From assembly GCF_042648805.1 (NCBI RefSeq), contig NZ_JBHRXZ010000012.1, positions 1-64,000 of the forward strand: 64,000 nucleotides of DNA. Direction: 5' to 3'. The DNA comes from Azomonas tarimensis (GTDB taxonomy: Bacteria; Pseudomonadota; Gammaproteobacteria; Pseudomonadales; Pseudomonadaceae). The translations under genes were made by a program, and so were the position numbers. The notes beneath the pieces were generated by a model. That model was not told the DNA's origin and did no database searches. It saw only the letters and a program-made list of their open reading frames with translations. Of the stretch, positions 9,070 through 18,316 are shown one piece after another. The first letter of the stretch is position 1; every line of letters begins with the position of its first letter.

Positions 9070-10821
9070 TCACCAGCCGGTAGCAAGCCAATCCTCGAAC
9101 AGGTGCGCGCGCAGCGGTGGCGACATCAGGTAGCCCTGGGCCTCGTCACACCCCAGCGACCGCAGCAGGTCATAGACCGCCTGGGTTTCCACACCCTCGG
9201 CAACCACGCTGTAGCCCAGATCGTGAGCCATGGTCACCATCGAACGGACCAGGGTCTGGCTACGCGCTTGCTCGCTCAGTCGCATGATGAACGAGCGGTC
9301 GATTTTCACCACTTGCGCGGCGATCTCCTGCAGATACGACAGGCTGCTGTAGCCCGTGCCGAAATCGTCGATCGCGGCTCTGACTCCGGCGGCAGCGAGC
9401 AGACCGAGCTGGCGGCGGGCCAACGGGCCGTTGCTGATGAGGGCGCTTTCGGTCAACTCGAGTTCAATGGCGGTTACCGGCAAGCCGTGCTCATCGAGGG
9501 CTCCCAGCAGCCTAACGGCGAAATCCTCTTCTTCCAGGTTGGCGGCCGTGATGTTGATCGATATGCACAGCCCGATCCCGCTGCGCCGCCAGGTCGCGGC
9601 CTGCTCGAGCGCTGCGCGGATGACCCAGGCGGTGAGCGGCCTGGCCAGTTGTGTCTGCTCCACCAGCGGAATGAATTCCGCCGGTGAAATGGCGCCGAGG
9701 GCTGGATGCTCCCAGCGAATCAAGGCTTCGACGCCAACGCAAGCGCCAGTGGCCATGGCGACACGTGGCTGGTAGTCCAGGCGCAGCTGGCTCGGACTGG
9801 CGAGCGCGGCGCGAAAGTCGCGGAGCAGTGTGAAACGGCGGCGGTGGCAGGCATCCAGCTCGCTCGAATAGAGACCTACGCCCGTTTCGTCTTGGCGTGC
9901 ATCCTGACAGGCGCCATGGGCGATGCGCAGCACGCTTTCAGCATTGGCCTCCCCCAGCCGGAAAGGCGCGACGCCCACGGCCGGACGAATCAGCATCGCA
10001 GCGGTTTCGTCGGGGGCCAGGCCGGCCAGGCCTTCGCGGACTCGGGAGGCAAAGGCAAGGGCGGCGTGCTCATCGCTGCTGGGGAGCAGGTGAACGAACT
10101 GACAGGGGCTGACGCTGTAGATCCGCGCCCCGCCAGGGAGGCTGAGCTGTAGGTGAAGCGCAGCGGATCTGGCGAGCGTATCGACGAAGGTGGGCCCCAG
10201 GGTACGCTGGACAGCGGTGATCTGCGCCAGGTCGATAAGGTCGGTGAACAGGGCGAAACGGTCGCCCCCCGGCTCGTCGCGCGCCAGGTCTTCAAGATCC
10301 TCGGCGAACTGACTGCGATTGGGCAGGCCGGTCAATGGATCGATACGGCCGAAGGCGTGTTGCATCTCGATCTGCGCCATCACCATGGAAGCCAGATCGC
10401 GTAACGCGGCGCGCTCCTGATCGCTGATCTGGCGGGGCTCGTTGCCCAGTACGCACATCGCGCCCAGGGTGAAGCCGTCTCGGGTCAGCAAGGGTGCTCC
10501 GGCGTAGAAGCGGATGCCGGATTCGGCCAGCACGCTTTCGCGGTAAACGTCCGACTCCAGCAGATCGTTGACCACCAGCATGTCGGAGAGGTCGGCCACT
10601 TCCCCGCAGCAGGCCTTGAGCCGGGGAATTTCGCAGTGGTCCACCCCGACCCGGGACTTGAACCATTGGCGATCGTGGTCGGTGAGCGAGACCGCAGCGA
10701 TGGGCAGGTTGAATAGCTGGCTGGCCATGCGGGTGATCCGGTCGAAGCTTTCGCTCGGTGGGGTGTCCAGCAGGTTCAACTGCTTGAGCGCAAGAAGGCG
10801 CTGCTGCTCGTAGGACATCAT
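9070..10821 (-). CDS. GAF / degenerate GGDEF / EAL cyclic-di-GMP phosphodiesterase
   Basis: The 583-residue protein has a GAF sensor domain (about 20-150), a GGDEF-like domain (about 160-320) and an EAL domain (about 330-575). Where GGDEF should stand the sequence is SVSPCQF, so cyclase activity is not expected. The EAL domain keeps the metal and catalytic motifs VEALIRW, ELELTESAL, DDFGTGYSSLSYL, KIDRSFI and VVAEGVET, so it should hydrolyse c-di-GMP. No membrane segment is seen, so it is cytosolic. The GAF part, with VGVDHCEIPRLKACCGEV, belongs to a group found with diguanylate cyclases. The signal is unknown. It is probably transcribed alone. Confidence 0.92.
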   Translation of the reverse strand: MMSYEQQRLLALKQLNLLDTPPSESFDRITRMASQLFNLPIAAVSLTDHDRQWFKSRVGVDHCEIPRLKACCGEVADLSDMLVVNDLLESDVYRESVLAESGIRFYAGAPLLTRDGFTLGAMCVLGNEPRQISDQERAALRDLASMVMAQIEMQHAFGRIDPLTGLPNRSQFAEDLEDLARDEPGGDRFALFTDLIDLAQITAVQRTLGPTFVDTLARSAALHLQLSLPGGARIYSVSPCQFVHLLPSSDEHAALAFASRVREGLAGLAPDETAAMLIRPAVGVAPFRLGEANAESVLRIAHGACQDARQDETGVGLYSSELDACHRRRFTLLRDFRAALASPSQLRLDYQPRVAMATGACVGVEALIRWEHPALGAISPAEFIPLVEQTQLARPLTAWVIRAALEQAATWRRSGIGLCISINITAANLEEEDFAVRLLGALDEHGLPVTAIELELTESALISNGPLARRQLGLLAAAGVRAAIDDFGTGYSSLSYLQEIAAQVVKIDRSFIMRLSEQARSQTLVRSMVTMAHDLGYSVVAEGVETQAVYDLLRSLGCDEAQGYLMSPPLRAHLFEDWLATGW

Positions 10822-11002
10822 GATCGGGGAATCTCCAGAATGCGTGACGGAGCCGGGCCGGGTATGGTTGACGTAGCGGGGGTGCAGAGAAGCCTGTCGA
10901 GGCGAGTGGTTCGAGTAGAACCCCTGCGGCGATGCCGCACGAACGAAGGGTGCCTGAAAGTGTTAGCGGCCAGCCACGCAGGAGCTTGAGCCGCTTGCTC
11001 TA

Positions 11003-11539
11003 CTACTTCTTGGCTACCTTGTACTTCTTCACCGCTTCCAGCCACGCGGGGTCGTAGCAGGTCTGCTCGGGGGCGAGGTCCTGCTCCTGCATGCGTTCGA
11101 GATGCTGGTCGGACTTGCGGGCAAAGTCCGCTTCGGCGGAGGAGTTGCCATCCAGCCGATGCATCTGGGCAACGCCCAGGTGGTAGAAGCGCAAGAGTTT
11201 CATCGCCGCGGGGTCGCCAGCCGCCACCCCCGCCTCTACCTGATGCATGACGTTGGTGATACGCATCAGGTTGCGCTTGAGCTGCCAACCATAGGCGGCA
11301 GCTGCCATGAATGGCTGGTGCCAGAGCTTGTGCCGCACGATGAGGACGGTCAGGACCAACCCGGCGAGGATGCCGGCCAGGTTCCAGCGAAAGTTGTTGC
11401 CACCAGGCTCGCCGAAGAGCGCCACCGACAGCGTCGCAAGGCCCATGCCGAGGGCGGCGAAGATCGCGATCACCACCAGGCTGCTCTTGCGGGTCTGGCG
11501 ACGATAGCTTTCCGGGTCGAAGGGAGTGATTTCAAACAT
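11003..11539 (-). CDS. DUF3087 inner-membrane protein
   Basis: A 178-residue protein starting MFEITPFDPESYRRQTRKSS, with GGTGAGG just upstream. Two transmembrane helices (about 20-42 and 52-72) precede a soluble helical region that includes DPAAMKLLRFYHLGVAQMHRLDG and a Lys-rich end. The composition and layout match the DUF3087 family common in Pseudomonas. Its function is unknown. The neighbours do not help: a phosphodiesterase gene lies downstream on the same strand after 181 bp that contain no gene or clear terminator. Confidence 0.75.
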   Translation of the reverse strand: MFEITPFDPESYRRQTRKSSLVVIAIFAALGMGLATLSVALFGEPGGNNFRWNLAGILAGLVLTVLIVRHKLWHQPFMAAAAYGWQLKRNLMRITNVMHQVEAGVAAGDPAAMKLLRFYHLGVAQMHRLDGNSSAEADFARKSDQHLERMQEQDLAPEQTCYDPAWLEAVKKYKVAKK

Positions 11540-11798
11540 TGGCCTCACCCGGATACGGCCAGCCTGCCGGCCGACCCCTTGCTGCTGATGGGCATAACGA
11601 ACTCCTGTGTACTGGGCTTCCCAGTGTAGCCGCTGCGCGCCAGCAAAGGGCTCTCCGACCTTCCACGGGCAGCCGCAGCGCTGACAAATCCTCAAACATG
11701 ACCGCCCCGACGGGGCTGAACTCACCTCCTGAGACCCCGTCTACCGAGCAACGGCGGCCCTTGGCCGTCCCGATACTCATCCTTCATGCAGGATTCCA

Positions 11799-13187
11799 AT
11801 GGCTCCTCCGTCCGGCATTGCCAAGTTCGATTCCGCCTGCGCCATGGCCCAGTCGCTGGGGCGTTTTCTCAACGACCGAGACTTCGCCGGTTTGGGCCAG
11901 GCGAAGATCATGCAGACTGCGGTCAAGGGCGCTGATCTGCTGCCACGCCACTTGCGCGAGCAGACCTTCGCCCATATGGGCGCACGGGAAGGCGTCAAGC
12001 CAAAGAAAGTCGAGCAGGCGGACATGGATGAGGTGGCCAACTGGCTCGCCACCCTCTATCCGCAGCGCCGCTACCCTGCGTTGATGATCGGCTCCTCCAA
12101 TGGGGCTCTGGTGCACCTGGCCGCCGCCCTGGGTATTCCCTGGCTGCCGCAGACGATTCTCACCCTCATCGACCAGAAGGACGTGCATCCCGACGATCCG
12201 GTAAAGGCGATGGAAACGGAGATCGACACCGCACGCCGATTCCTCGACGCCAATCCCGGTTCGCAGCTTCACCATATGCACGACCCTAGCCAGGATCGCC
12301 TGATGCTCGGGCTCATCACCTATTACAGATCCAAGTTCATCAGGTTGCCGGCTGCCTACCGGGACTTCATCAGCGCCTCGCTGGAGCCTGGCGGGACGCT
12401 GTACGTTGTCGAATGCAACCGCCGCTGGCCCACCAAACGGCTTGGCGATCGGCATTTCTTTCAGTTCGGCGCCGAAGGTGGAGCCACCCAGGACGAGTAT
12501 TTCCATGGGGGTGAACGGGTAGCCGAATACCTCCAGCGATACGACTCGCCGGTCAGCCGCTGGCAACCCCCTGAGCCCGATACCGACAGCCCGGAAGCCG
12601 AGTGGGGCTTCGAGCCGTCCCTGCGCCCCGAGCTGCTGGAACTGGCCCGCGACAATGGTTATCGGGTGGTACGCATCCTGTTCGATGAGCCGGAACAGAC
12701 CAGCCCTCTGATTGCCGAGCTGTACCGTGACTGGTACCAGGCGCTGGATCTGCCGACCCGGCGCCTGGTGGTGGAGTCATTCATTCTCCACGAGCCGTAC
12801 TGGACGCTGCGTACCGGCTCGGTGCCCTACTGGATGACCTTCAACATGCAACCGTCGCTGGACAACCTCAACCGCTACCTGGACCAGGCCGAACCCTACG
12901 ATGAGATCTTTCTCATGCTGTTCGCGCATGGGGTCGACTCCATCGGGCTCCCGCCCATCGAGGCCTGGCAGAGGATGCTCCAGCGCGCGCGTGCGCGCGG
13001 CGAACTGCTCGGGCTGAAACCTGACACGTACCCGGCGCACTTTTCCCACTTTGCCCGCTACAGCGAGGCATTGAAGGGGGCGGTGGAGGATCACTATCCG
13101 CTGCCGGCACCCATGTCGCTGGACCAGGCCGAGCGTTTCATCCATGCCCGTGGCGGCCACCACGGCGTACGGCTGGAGAACGTATGA
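11799..13187 (+). CDS. Uncharacterised protein with a GxSxG-like motif
   Basis: 462 residues with no signal peptide or membrane helices. The family is not recognised with certainty. Near residues 92-115 PALMIGSSNGALVHLAAALG has the look of an alpha/beta-hydrolase nucleophile elbow (G-S-S-N-G) followed by a helix. Acidic Asp/His-rich stretches (HHMHDPSQDR) and many Trp/Tyr residues follow. It is followed after 13 bp by a Tat-type alpha/beta hydrolase gene and then a membrane protein gene, so the three probably form one operon. The start at 11799 has only a weak AGGA upstream. Confidence 0.7.
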   Translation: MAPPSGIAKFDSACAMAQSLGRFLNDRDFAGLGQAKIMQTAVKGADLLPRHLREQTFAHMGAREGVKPKKVEQADMDEVANWLATLYPQRRYPALMIGSSNGALVHLAAALGIPWLPQTILTLIDQKDVHPDDPVKAMETEIDTARRFLDANPGSQLHHMHDPSQDRLMLGLITYYRSKFIRLPAAYRDFISASLEPGGTLYVVECNRRWPTKRLGDRHFFQFGAEGGATQDEYFHGGERVAEYLQRYDSPVSRWQPPEPDTDSPEAEWGFEPSLRPELLELARDNGYRVVRILFDEPEQTSPLIAELYRDWYQALDLPTRRLVVESFILHEPYWTLRTGSVPYWMTFNMQPSLDNLNRYLDQAEPYDEIFLMLFAHGVDSIGLPPIEAWQRMLQRARARGELLGLKPDTYPAHFSHFARYSEALKGAVEDHYPLPAPMSLDQAERFIHARGGHHGVRLENV

Positions 13188-13200
13188 GGGAGCCCGGGAG

Positions 13201-14082
13201 GTGAACCGGCGGCATTTCATGCGCGTCGTCGTTGCGCTGGGAGGCGGTGCGCTGGCGGCTCGGGCTTGGGCGGACGACCCGGCCGACTTCGGCTTCGCGC
13301 CAAGGCACGAGGCCATGGACCCCGGCAGCCTGGCTTCGCATTTCAGCGAGGTCGAGGGGCTGCGCATACATGCCCTGAGGTCGCTGGACGCCGCACCAGC
13401 TGACGCGCCGGCGCTGGTACTGGTGCACGGATCGGGGCTGTCCGGCCAATACATGATCCCCACGGCGCGCGAGCTGACCGACGACTTCAGGCTGTACATC
13501 CCCGATATCCCTGGCTACGGAGACAGTGGCGATCCCGGCAGGGTGCTCAACGTGCCCGAAATGGCCGACTGGCTGGACGCCTGGATGGATGCCGTGGATC
13601 TGCCAAGGGCGTCCTTTCTCGGCAACTCCTTTGGTTGCCAGGTCATCGCCGATCTCGCGGCACGTTATCCCGCGCGGGTCGACCGGGCGATTCTCCAGGG
13701 CCCCACCACGCCGCCGGATGAACGCTCGGGCTTCTGGCAGTTCATCCGCTGGCGGCAGAACAATGCCTACAACCCCGACTGGCTCGGTGATGTCACCGCC
13801 GATGATTACGAGAAAGCCGGGCTGTGGCGGCTGTTCCGCTCGTTCATGTATCAGATCACCGATCGCATCGAGGACAAGGCACCGAGGGTCGAGGCACCCG
13901 TGCTGGTGATCCGTGGCGAGCACGACCCCATCGCCCACCAGGCGTTCTGTGATCTGCTGGTGACGCTGTTCCCCAACGGAGAACTTCACATCATTCCCGA
14001 GGTCGCCCACACGCTGGTGGTCACGGCCCCGGATGAGGTGGCCCGGGCAACCCGCGACTTCATCCTCGAGGCGCCCGCATGA
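13201..14082 (+). CDS. Tat-exported alpha/beta hydrolase
   Basis: With the GTG start at 13201 the protein has 293 residues and begins with a twin-arginine signal (RR at 3-4 in NRRHFMRVV, then a hydrophobic stretch ending ARAWA near residue 24). GAGGGA sits eight bases upstream. Hydrolase features are the oxyanion HGSG, nucleophile Ser143 in GNSFGC, Asp242 in RGEHDP and His270 in VAHTLVV, a complete catalytic triad. The fold is that of esterases, C-C hydrolases and haloalkane-type enzymes. The substrate is unknown. The TGA overlaps the next gene's ATG (ATGA), which indicates translational coupling. Confidence 0.82.
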   Translation: MNRRHFMRVVVALGGGALAARAWADDPADFGFAPRHEAMDPGSLASHFSEVEGLRIHALRSLDAAPADAPALVLVHGSGLSGQYMIPTARELTDDFRLYIPDIPGYGDSGDPGRVLNVPEMADWLDAWMDAVDLPRASFLGNSFGCQVIADLAARYPARVDRAILQGPTTPPDERSGFWQFIRWRQNNAYNPDWLGDVTADDYEKAGLWRLFRSFMYQITDRIEDKAPRVEAPVLVIRGEHDPIAHQAFCDLLVTLFPNGELHIIPEVAHTLVVTAPDEVARATRDFILEAPA

Positions 14083-14507
14083 CCGCCCGCAGCCACCGGC
14101 TGCTGGGCGCAGCCGAAGCCGTCCTGCTGCTGTTGCCGCTCACCCTGCTGACGGTGGCGATTCTGGTATTGTCCTATCCGGCCTACCCGATCCCCTTGCG
14201 CACCCTGCAGGTGATCTTCGATCTCGCTATGCTGGCCCAGGTAGTGGCGATCATCGCCGGCTGGCGGCTGATGCTGGGTTACCTGCGTCATGGGCCGGCG
14301 GGGCTGGCGCGAACTCATCGGGGCTGGCTGGGGGTGTTGGCCATAGGGGCGGCGATCGGTTTGGTGGGTGGTGCGATCGCAATCTGGCACGCCTTCAACC
14401 CGGCCAATGCGCCTGATCTGGTCGGCTACGCGCTGCTGGCCCCCGCTGCACTGCTCATTCCGTTGTGGCTGCATTGGCAGCTGCAGCGCAGGCGCTGGAA
14501 GGGCTGA
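14079..14507 (+). CDS. Small integral membrane protein
   Basis: 142 residues with four predicted transmembrane helices (about 14-34, 44-64, 82-104 and 112-132) and a basic C-terminus, QRRRWKG. It overlaps the preceding hydrolase gene by four bases. No family is recognised. Coupling suggests it works with, or anchors, the exported hydrolase, but this is inference. Confidence 0.65.
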   Translation: MTARSHRLLGAAEAVLLLLPLTLLTVAILVLSYPAYPIPLRTLQVIFDLAMLAQVVAIIAGWRLMLGYLRHGPAGLARTHRGWLGVLAIGAAIGLVGGAIAIWHAFNPANAPDLVGYALLAPAALLIPLWLHWQLQRRRWKG

Positions 14508-14577
14508 ACGCGGGATCGCTTCGCTTTGTTGCCGCGACCAGCTAGAGTGCCGCCACGATCATGTGCAAGGATTAACC

Positions 14578-15117
14578 ATGAAAACCGTCTGGATTGTCGA
14601 TGCCGCCTACCTGTTCAACTACGGCAAGGGCCGACCCAACGGCATCGATTATCTGAAGCTCAAGAACGAGCTGGAAAACGCCAACGGCGGACCGATCTAC
14701 GAAAGCTACTACCTCAACTCCACTCCCGACCCGGCCACCGATGCGCAGAACGCCTTTCATGCCTGGGTCAAGTCGGCGCCACCGCGCGGACCGAAGATGC
14801 GCGTGCAGCTCTACCGACTCAAGGAAATGCGCAGCAAATGCCCGAGCTGCTCGCATACCTTCGACCGCCAGGTGCAGAAAGGCGTCGACGTCGGCATCGC
14901 TACCCTGATCATCAAGCTCGCCGCGCAGAACGTCTACGACCGTCTGATCCTCACCGCCGGCGACGGCGACTTCGAGGACGCCGTGTCTTACATCAAATCA
15001 GACCTGCACAAGGAATTCTGGCTCAATGGCGCCGAAGCCAGCCTGTCGACCGACCTGCAGTCCTATTCGGACCAGGTGTTGTGGCTCGATGACATGGTTC
15101 CAGCCATCGACAAATAG
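14578..15117 (+). CDS. NYN-domain (PIN-like, LabA/DUF88) putative nuclease
   Basis: 179 residues forming a single NYN domain. The acidic residues expected for metal binding are Asp8 (WIVDAAYLF), Asp104 (KGVDVGIAT) and Asp129/Asp131 (TAGDGDF). An inserted CPSC pair near residues 85-88, with His/Cys nearby, could form a small zinc knuckle. The family includes RNases and developmental regulators, and the target here is unknown. It is 70 bp downstream of the membrane protein gene with an imperfect ribosome site, so it may be transcribed separately. It converges on tpm. Confidence 0.8.
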   Translation: MKTVWIVDAAYLFNYGKGRPNGIDYLKLKNELENANGGPIYESYYLNSTPDPATDAQNAFHAWVKSAPPRGPKMRVQLYRLKEMRSKCPSCSHTFDRQVQKGVDVGIATLIIKLAAQNVYDRLILTAGDGDFEDAVSYIKSDLHKEFWLNGAEASLSTDLQSYSDQVLWLDDMVPAIDK

Positions 15118-15129
15118 TGCCGGGGGAAG

Positions 15130-15801
15130 TCAGGCGGCATCCTGTACCGGGCGGGGACGGATGCGGTAGACCTTTTCATCGAATGAAGCCGCCGGCTCGT
15201 CCGGGTATTCCGGGTCGATCTTGATTCGCGCCTTGCCATAGAGCAGTTCGACCGTATAGCCGGCGCTGTACAGGGCGGCCACCTCCTCATCGATCTCAAG
15301 GGCCGAGTCGGCCTGGGTGTCGTCCGGGCTTTCGGTCGTCATCAACAGCATCTGGCAACCTGGCGGCAACACCTTGGTGATGTGCTCGACGTAGCGGATA
15401 CGGATGTCGGCAGGCAGCGCGGTAAGCGCGGCACAGTCGTACAGGCCACGGACCTCGCTCAGATCCTGTGCGGTAAGATCGAAAAGATCGCCGCGCCAGA
15501 TTTCGGTATTGCCGTGCTTCCATTTGGCGAAACGACCATGCCGCGCTCGGATCGGGACGACGTCCAGCGCAGCAAAGTAGTCCTGGACGGCAATGTCGCT
15601 GAGCTCGATCCCCATCACCCGGAAGCCCAGCGTCGCGAGCCAGCCCATGTCCAGGCTCTTGCCACACAGGGGGACCAGTACCACGCTGCCCTCCGGCAGT
15701 TCCAGTTCTTCCCAGAACTGTTGCAGCAGCGGGTTGACGGCATCCTGGTGGAAGGCGATATCGTTACGACGCCATTTCGCTTTCCATTGCTGATTGCTCA
15801 T
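15130..15801 (-). CDS. tpm: Thiopurine S-methyltransferase
   Basis: 223 residues from MSNQQWKAKWRRNDIAFHQ. The conserved VLVPLCGKSLDMGWL (the SAM-binding loop of TPMT) and the spacing of the second half match bacterial Tpm, which methylates selenium and tellurium oxyanions as well as thiopurines. The ATG at 15801 is preceded by AGGGA. It is a cytosolic single-domain Rossmann methyltransferase. It converges on the NYN gene with a 12-bp gap. Confidence 0.9.
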   Translation of the reverse strand: MSNQQWKAKWRRNDIAFHQDAVNPLLQQFWEELELPEGSVVLVPLCGKSLDMGWLATLGFRVMGIELSDIAVQDYFAALDVVPIRARHGRFAKWKHGNTEIWRGDLFDLTAQDLSEVRGLYDCAALTALPADIRIRYVEHITKVLPPGCQMLLMTTESPDDTQADSALEIDEEVAALYSAGYTVELLYGKARIKIDPEYPDEPAASFDEKVYRIRPRPVQDAA

Positions 15802-15985
15802 CGGCAGTCCCTTTGCTCTGGTGGCTGAGGACCTTGGTCCATCGAAGCCATGGACGCTAACACGCCGGGCCAGGCGTAGCGAGGCCCGATTCGTCCAGCA
15901 ATCGGCTGTCACCGTAAATCCTTCGATCGCACTTTGCCGACGCGCCGTTGCCTGATATCAAACTGCCCAACGAGTCACATGCCCG

Positions 15986-17287
15986 ATGCACACCCTTGAA
16001 CAACTCGAGCGCGGCGAACTGGCCGGCACGACCCGGCTGGATCTGTGCGCCGATCTCGATGAACTGCCTGATGCGGTGTTTGGCCTGGCCGACACCCTCG
16101 AAGTACTCAACCTCACCGGCAACCGCCTGAGCAGCCTGCCTGCCGATCTGTCGCGGCTGCACAAGCTGCGCATCCTGTTCTGCTCGGAGAACCGCTTCAC
16201 CCGGTTGCCGGATGTGCTGGGCGACTGCCCGCAGCTGGAGATGGTGGGCTTCAAGGCCAATCGCATTCGCCAGGTCGACGCCACCGCCCTGCCCGCGCCG
16301 CTGCGCTGGCTGATCCTTACCGACAATGCCATCGAAGCGCTGCCAGAAGCGCTTGGCGAACGCCCTCGCCTGCAGAAGCTGATGCTTGCCGGCAACGCCC
16401 TTACAGGGCTGCCGGCCAGCCTCGCCGATGCTCAACAACTTGAATTGCTGCGCATTGCCGCCAACCGCCTGGAACGCCTGCCCGGCTGGCTGGCGGACAT
16501 GCCACGTCTGGCCTGGCTGGCCTTTGCCGGCAACCCTTTCAGCGATGCCGCCGAAGCGCGGGTGCTCGCCGAGCATCCGTTGCCACTCATCGACCGCAGG
16601 CAGATCGACGTCGGCCCGGTGCTTGGCCAGGGCGCCTCGGGGATCATCCATCGCGCCAACTGGCGCCGTCCGGACGCGCCAACCAGGCTGATGGCGGTGA
16701 AGCTGTTCAAGGGAGAGGTGACCAGCGACGGCCTGCCGCACAGTGAGATGGCCGCCTGCATCGCCGCAGGCCGGCATCCCCACCTGATCGGCGTGGCTGG
16801 CCCATTGGCGGAGCAGCCACAGGCGCGCCCGGGGCTACTGATGGAGTTGGTCGATCCGGCCTTTCAACCGCTGGCCGCACCGCCCTCTCTGGCCAGTTGC
16901 ACCCGCGACGTCTATGCCGAGGATAGCTGCTTCAGCGCCGAACAGACGCGACGCATCGCGACCGCGGCCGCCTCGGTCGCCCGGCACCTGCACGCTCTGG
17001 GCATCCTGCATGGCGACCTCTATGCCCATAACCTGTTGGTAGACCCCGCTGCGCAGTGCCTGCTCAGCGACTTCGGCGCGGCGTCATTCTTCACGCTGGG
17101 CAGCACCCAGGGCCTGGCCCTGCAACGTCTCGAGGCGCGAGCCTTCGGATGCCTGCTGGAAGAACTGCTGCAACGCACCACATCGCCTCCGCAGTCGCTC
17201 ACGGCGCTGGCCGCGGCCTGTCAGGACGGGACACCCGTCACCCGCCCCGACTTCAACGAAATACTCGCGGTGCTGGAGCGAGCCTGA
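15986..17287 (+). CDS. Leucine-rich-repeat protein kinase
   Basis: 433 residues. The first about 200 form seven or so leucine-rich repeats (for example LEVLNLTGNRLSSLPADLSRL). The remainder is a eukaryote-like protein kinase: glycine loop GQGASG (about 214), Lys in MAVKLFK (about 237), catalytic HGDLYAHN (about 341) and metal-binding DFG (362-364). The key residues are all present, so it should be active. There is no signal peptide or membrane helix, so unlike plant LRR kinases it is cytosolic. Substrates are unknown. It is divergent from tpm and converges on a ZIP transporter with a six-base gap. Confidence 0.9.
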   Translation: MHTLEQLERGELAGTTRLDLCADLDELPDAVFGLADTLEVLNLTGNRLSSLPADLSRLHKLRILFCSENRFTRLPDVLGDCPQLEMVGFKANRIRQVDATALPAPLRWLILTDNAIEALPEALGERPRLQKLMLAGNALTGLPASLADAQQLELLRIAANRLERLPGWLADMPRLAWLAFAGNPFSDAAEARVLAEHPLPLIDRRQIDVGPVLGQGASGIIHRANWRRPDAPTRLMAVKLFKGEVTSDGLPHSEMAACIAAGRHPHLIGVAGPLAEQPQARPGLLMELVDPAFQPLAAPPSLASCTRDVYAEDSCFSAEQTRRIATAAASVARHLHALGILHGDLYAHNLLVDPAAQCLLSDFGAASFFTLGSTQGLALQRLEARAFGCLLEELLQRTTSPPQSLTALAAACQDGTPVTRPDFNEILAVLERA

Positions 17288-17293
17288 GGCCGC

Positions 17294-18214
17294 TCAGCCG
17301 AGCGCGGTGTCGAGAAACATCATGACACCGAAACCGCCCGTCAGGCCCAGGGTGGCGGGCGTCTGGTGGCCGTTGCGATGGGTCTCGGGAATGATCTCGT
17401 GGGACACCACGAAAATCATCGCCCCGGCCGCCAGCCCCATGCCCACCGGGTAAGCCAGCGCGAAGCCGCTGGAGATACCGACGCCGACCAGCGCGCCGAT
17501 GGGCTCCATGATGCCGCTGCCGAGCGCGACCAGGACGGCAATCTTGCGCGACAGGCCGATTGCCCGCAGGGCAATGGCCACAGCCAGGCCCTCTGGAATG
17601 TCCTGAATGGCAATGGCGGCCGCCAGCGGGATGCCCACACTCAGGTCTCCTCCGCCGAAACCGACGCCGATGGCCATGCCCTCCGGCAGGTTGTGCAGCG
17701 TGATCGCCAGCACGAACAGCCACACCTTATTGATGCGCGCCGCCTCCGGGCCGCAGGGGCCGGTGCTTTCATGTGCGTGCGGAGTGAAACGGTCAAGCCC
17801 GAGCATCAACAGGACACCCAGGCCAAGGCCGAGCACCACGGTCGCAGCAGCGAGCATGCCGCTGCCGGTAAGGTCCTCGGCCGCCTCGATGCCAGGCAGG
17901 ATCAGCGAAAAGGAGCTCGCCGCGAGCATCATCCCAGCCGCAAAGCCCAGCATGGTGTCCTGGGTGCGTGCATTGATGTTGCCAAAGCACAAGGCGAGCA
18001 GTGCGCCGAGACCGGTGGCGGCGAAACCGGCGAAGCCACCGTAGAGCGAATGGCGGACGTATGCCGGATGGATCCCGGTGAACGCATTGAAGATGCTCAC
18101 CACCAGCAGCACCAGCACAAAGGCGGCTGAAACGGCGAGGCCGGCAGCGACCCAGCGATTGGAGTCGATCTGGGCCAGCCAGGCGTTGCGAAAGGACTGG
18201 GTGATGCTGCTCAT
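17294..18214 (-). CDS. ZIP-family divalent metal transporter
   Basis: 306 residues with about eight transmembrane segments. The metal-binding helices HNLPEGMAIGVGFGGG and QDIPEGLAVAIALR are characteristic of the GufA/ZupT branch of ZIP transporters, and HEIIPETHRNGH follows. A His-containing loop (TPHAHESTGPCG) lies between the helices. Zinc or other divalent metal uptake is the family role, and specificity cannot be told. The ATG at 18214 is used because earlier readings extend past a poor leader. Confidence 0.88.
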   Translation of the reverse strand: MSSITQSFRNAWLAQIDSNRWVAAGLAVSAAFVLVLLVVSIFNAFTGIHPAYVRHSLYGGFAGFAATGLGALLALCFGNINARTQDTMLGFAAGMMLAASSFSLILPGIEAAEDLTGSGMLAAATVVLGLGLGVLLMLGLDRFTPHAHESTGPCGPEAARINKVWLFVLAITLHNLPEGMAIGVGFGGGDLSVGIPLAAAIAIQDIPEGLAVAIALRAIGLSRKIAVLVALGSGIMEPIGALVGVGISSGFALAYPVGMGLAAGAMIFVVSHEIIPETHRNGHQTPATLGLTGGFGVMMFLDTALG

Positions 18215-18316
18215 GCCTGCGCTCTCAACTGAATAGAGGGTACGGTCGCCAGCATCGCAGATGGCGAATCCCAGAGGCCAATGCCGCCTGATCATCCGAC
18301 CGATAGGTCGCGCCTA

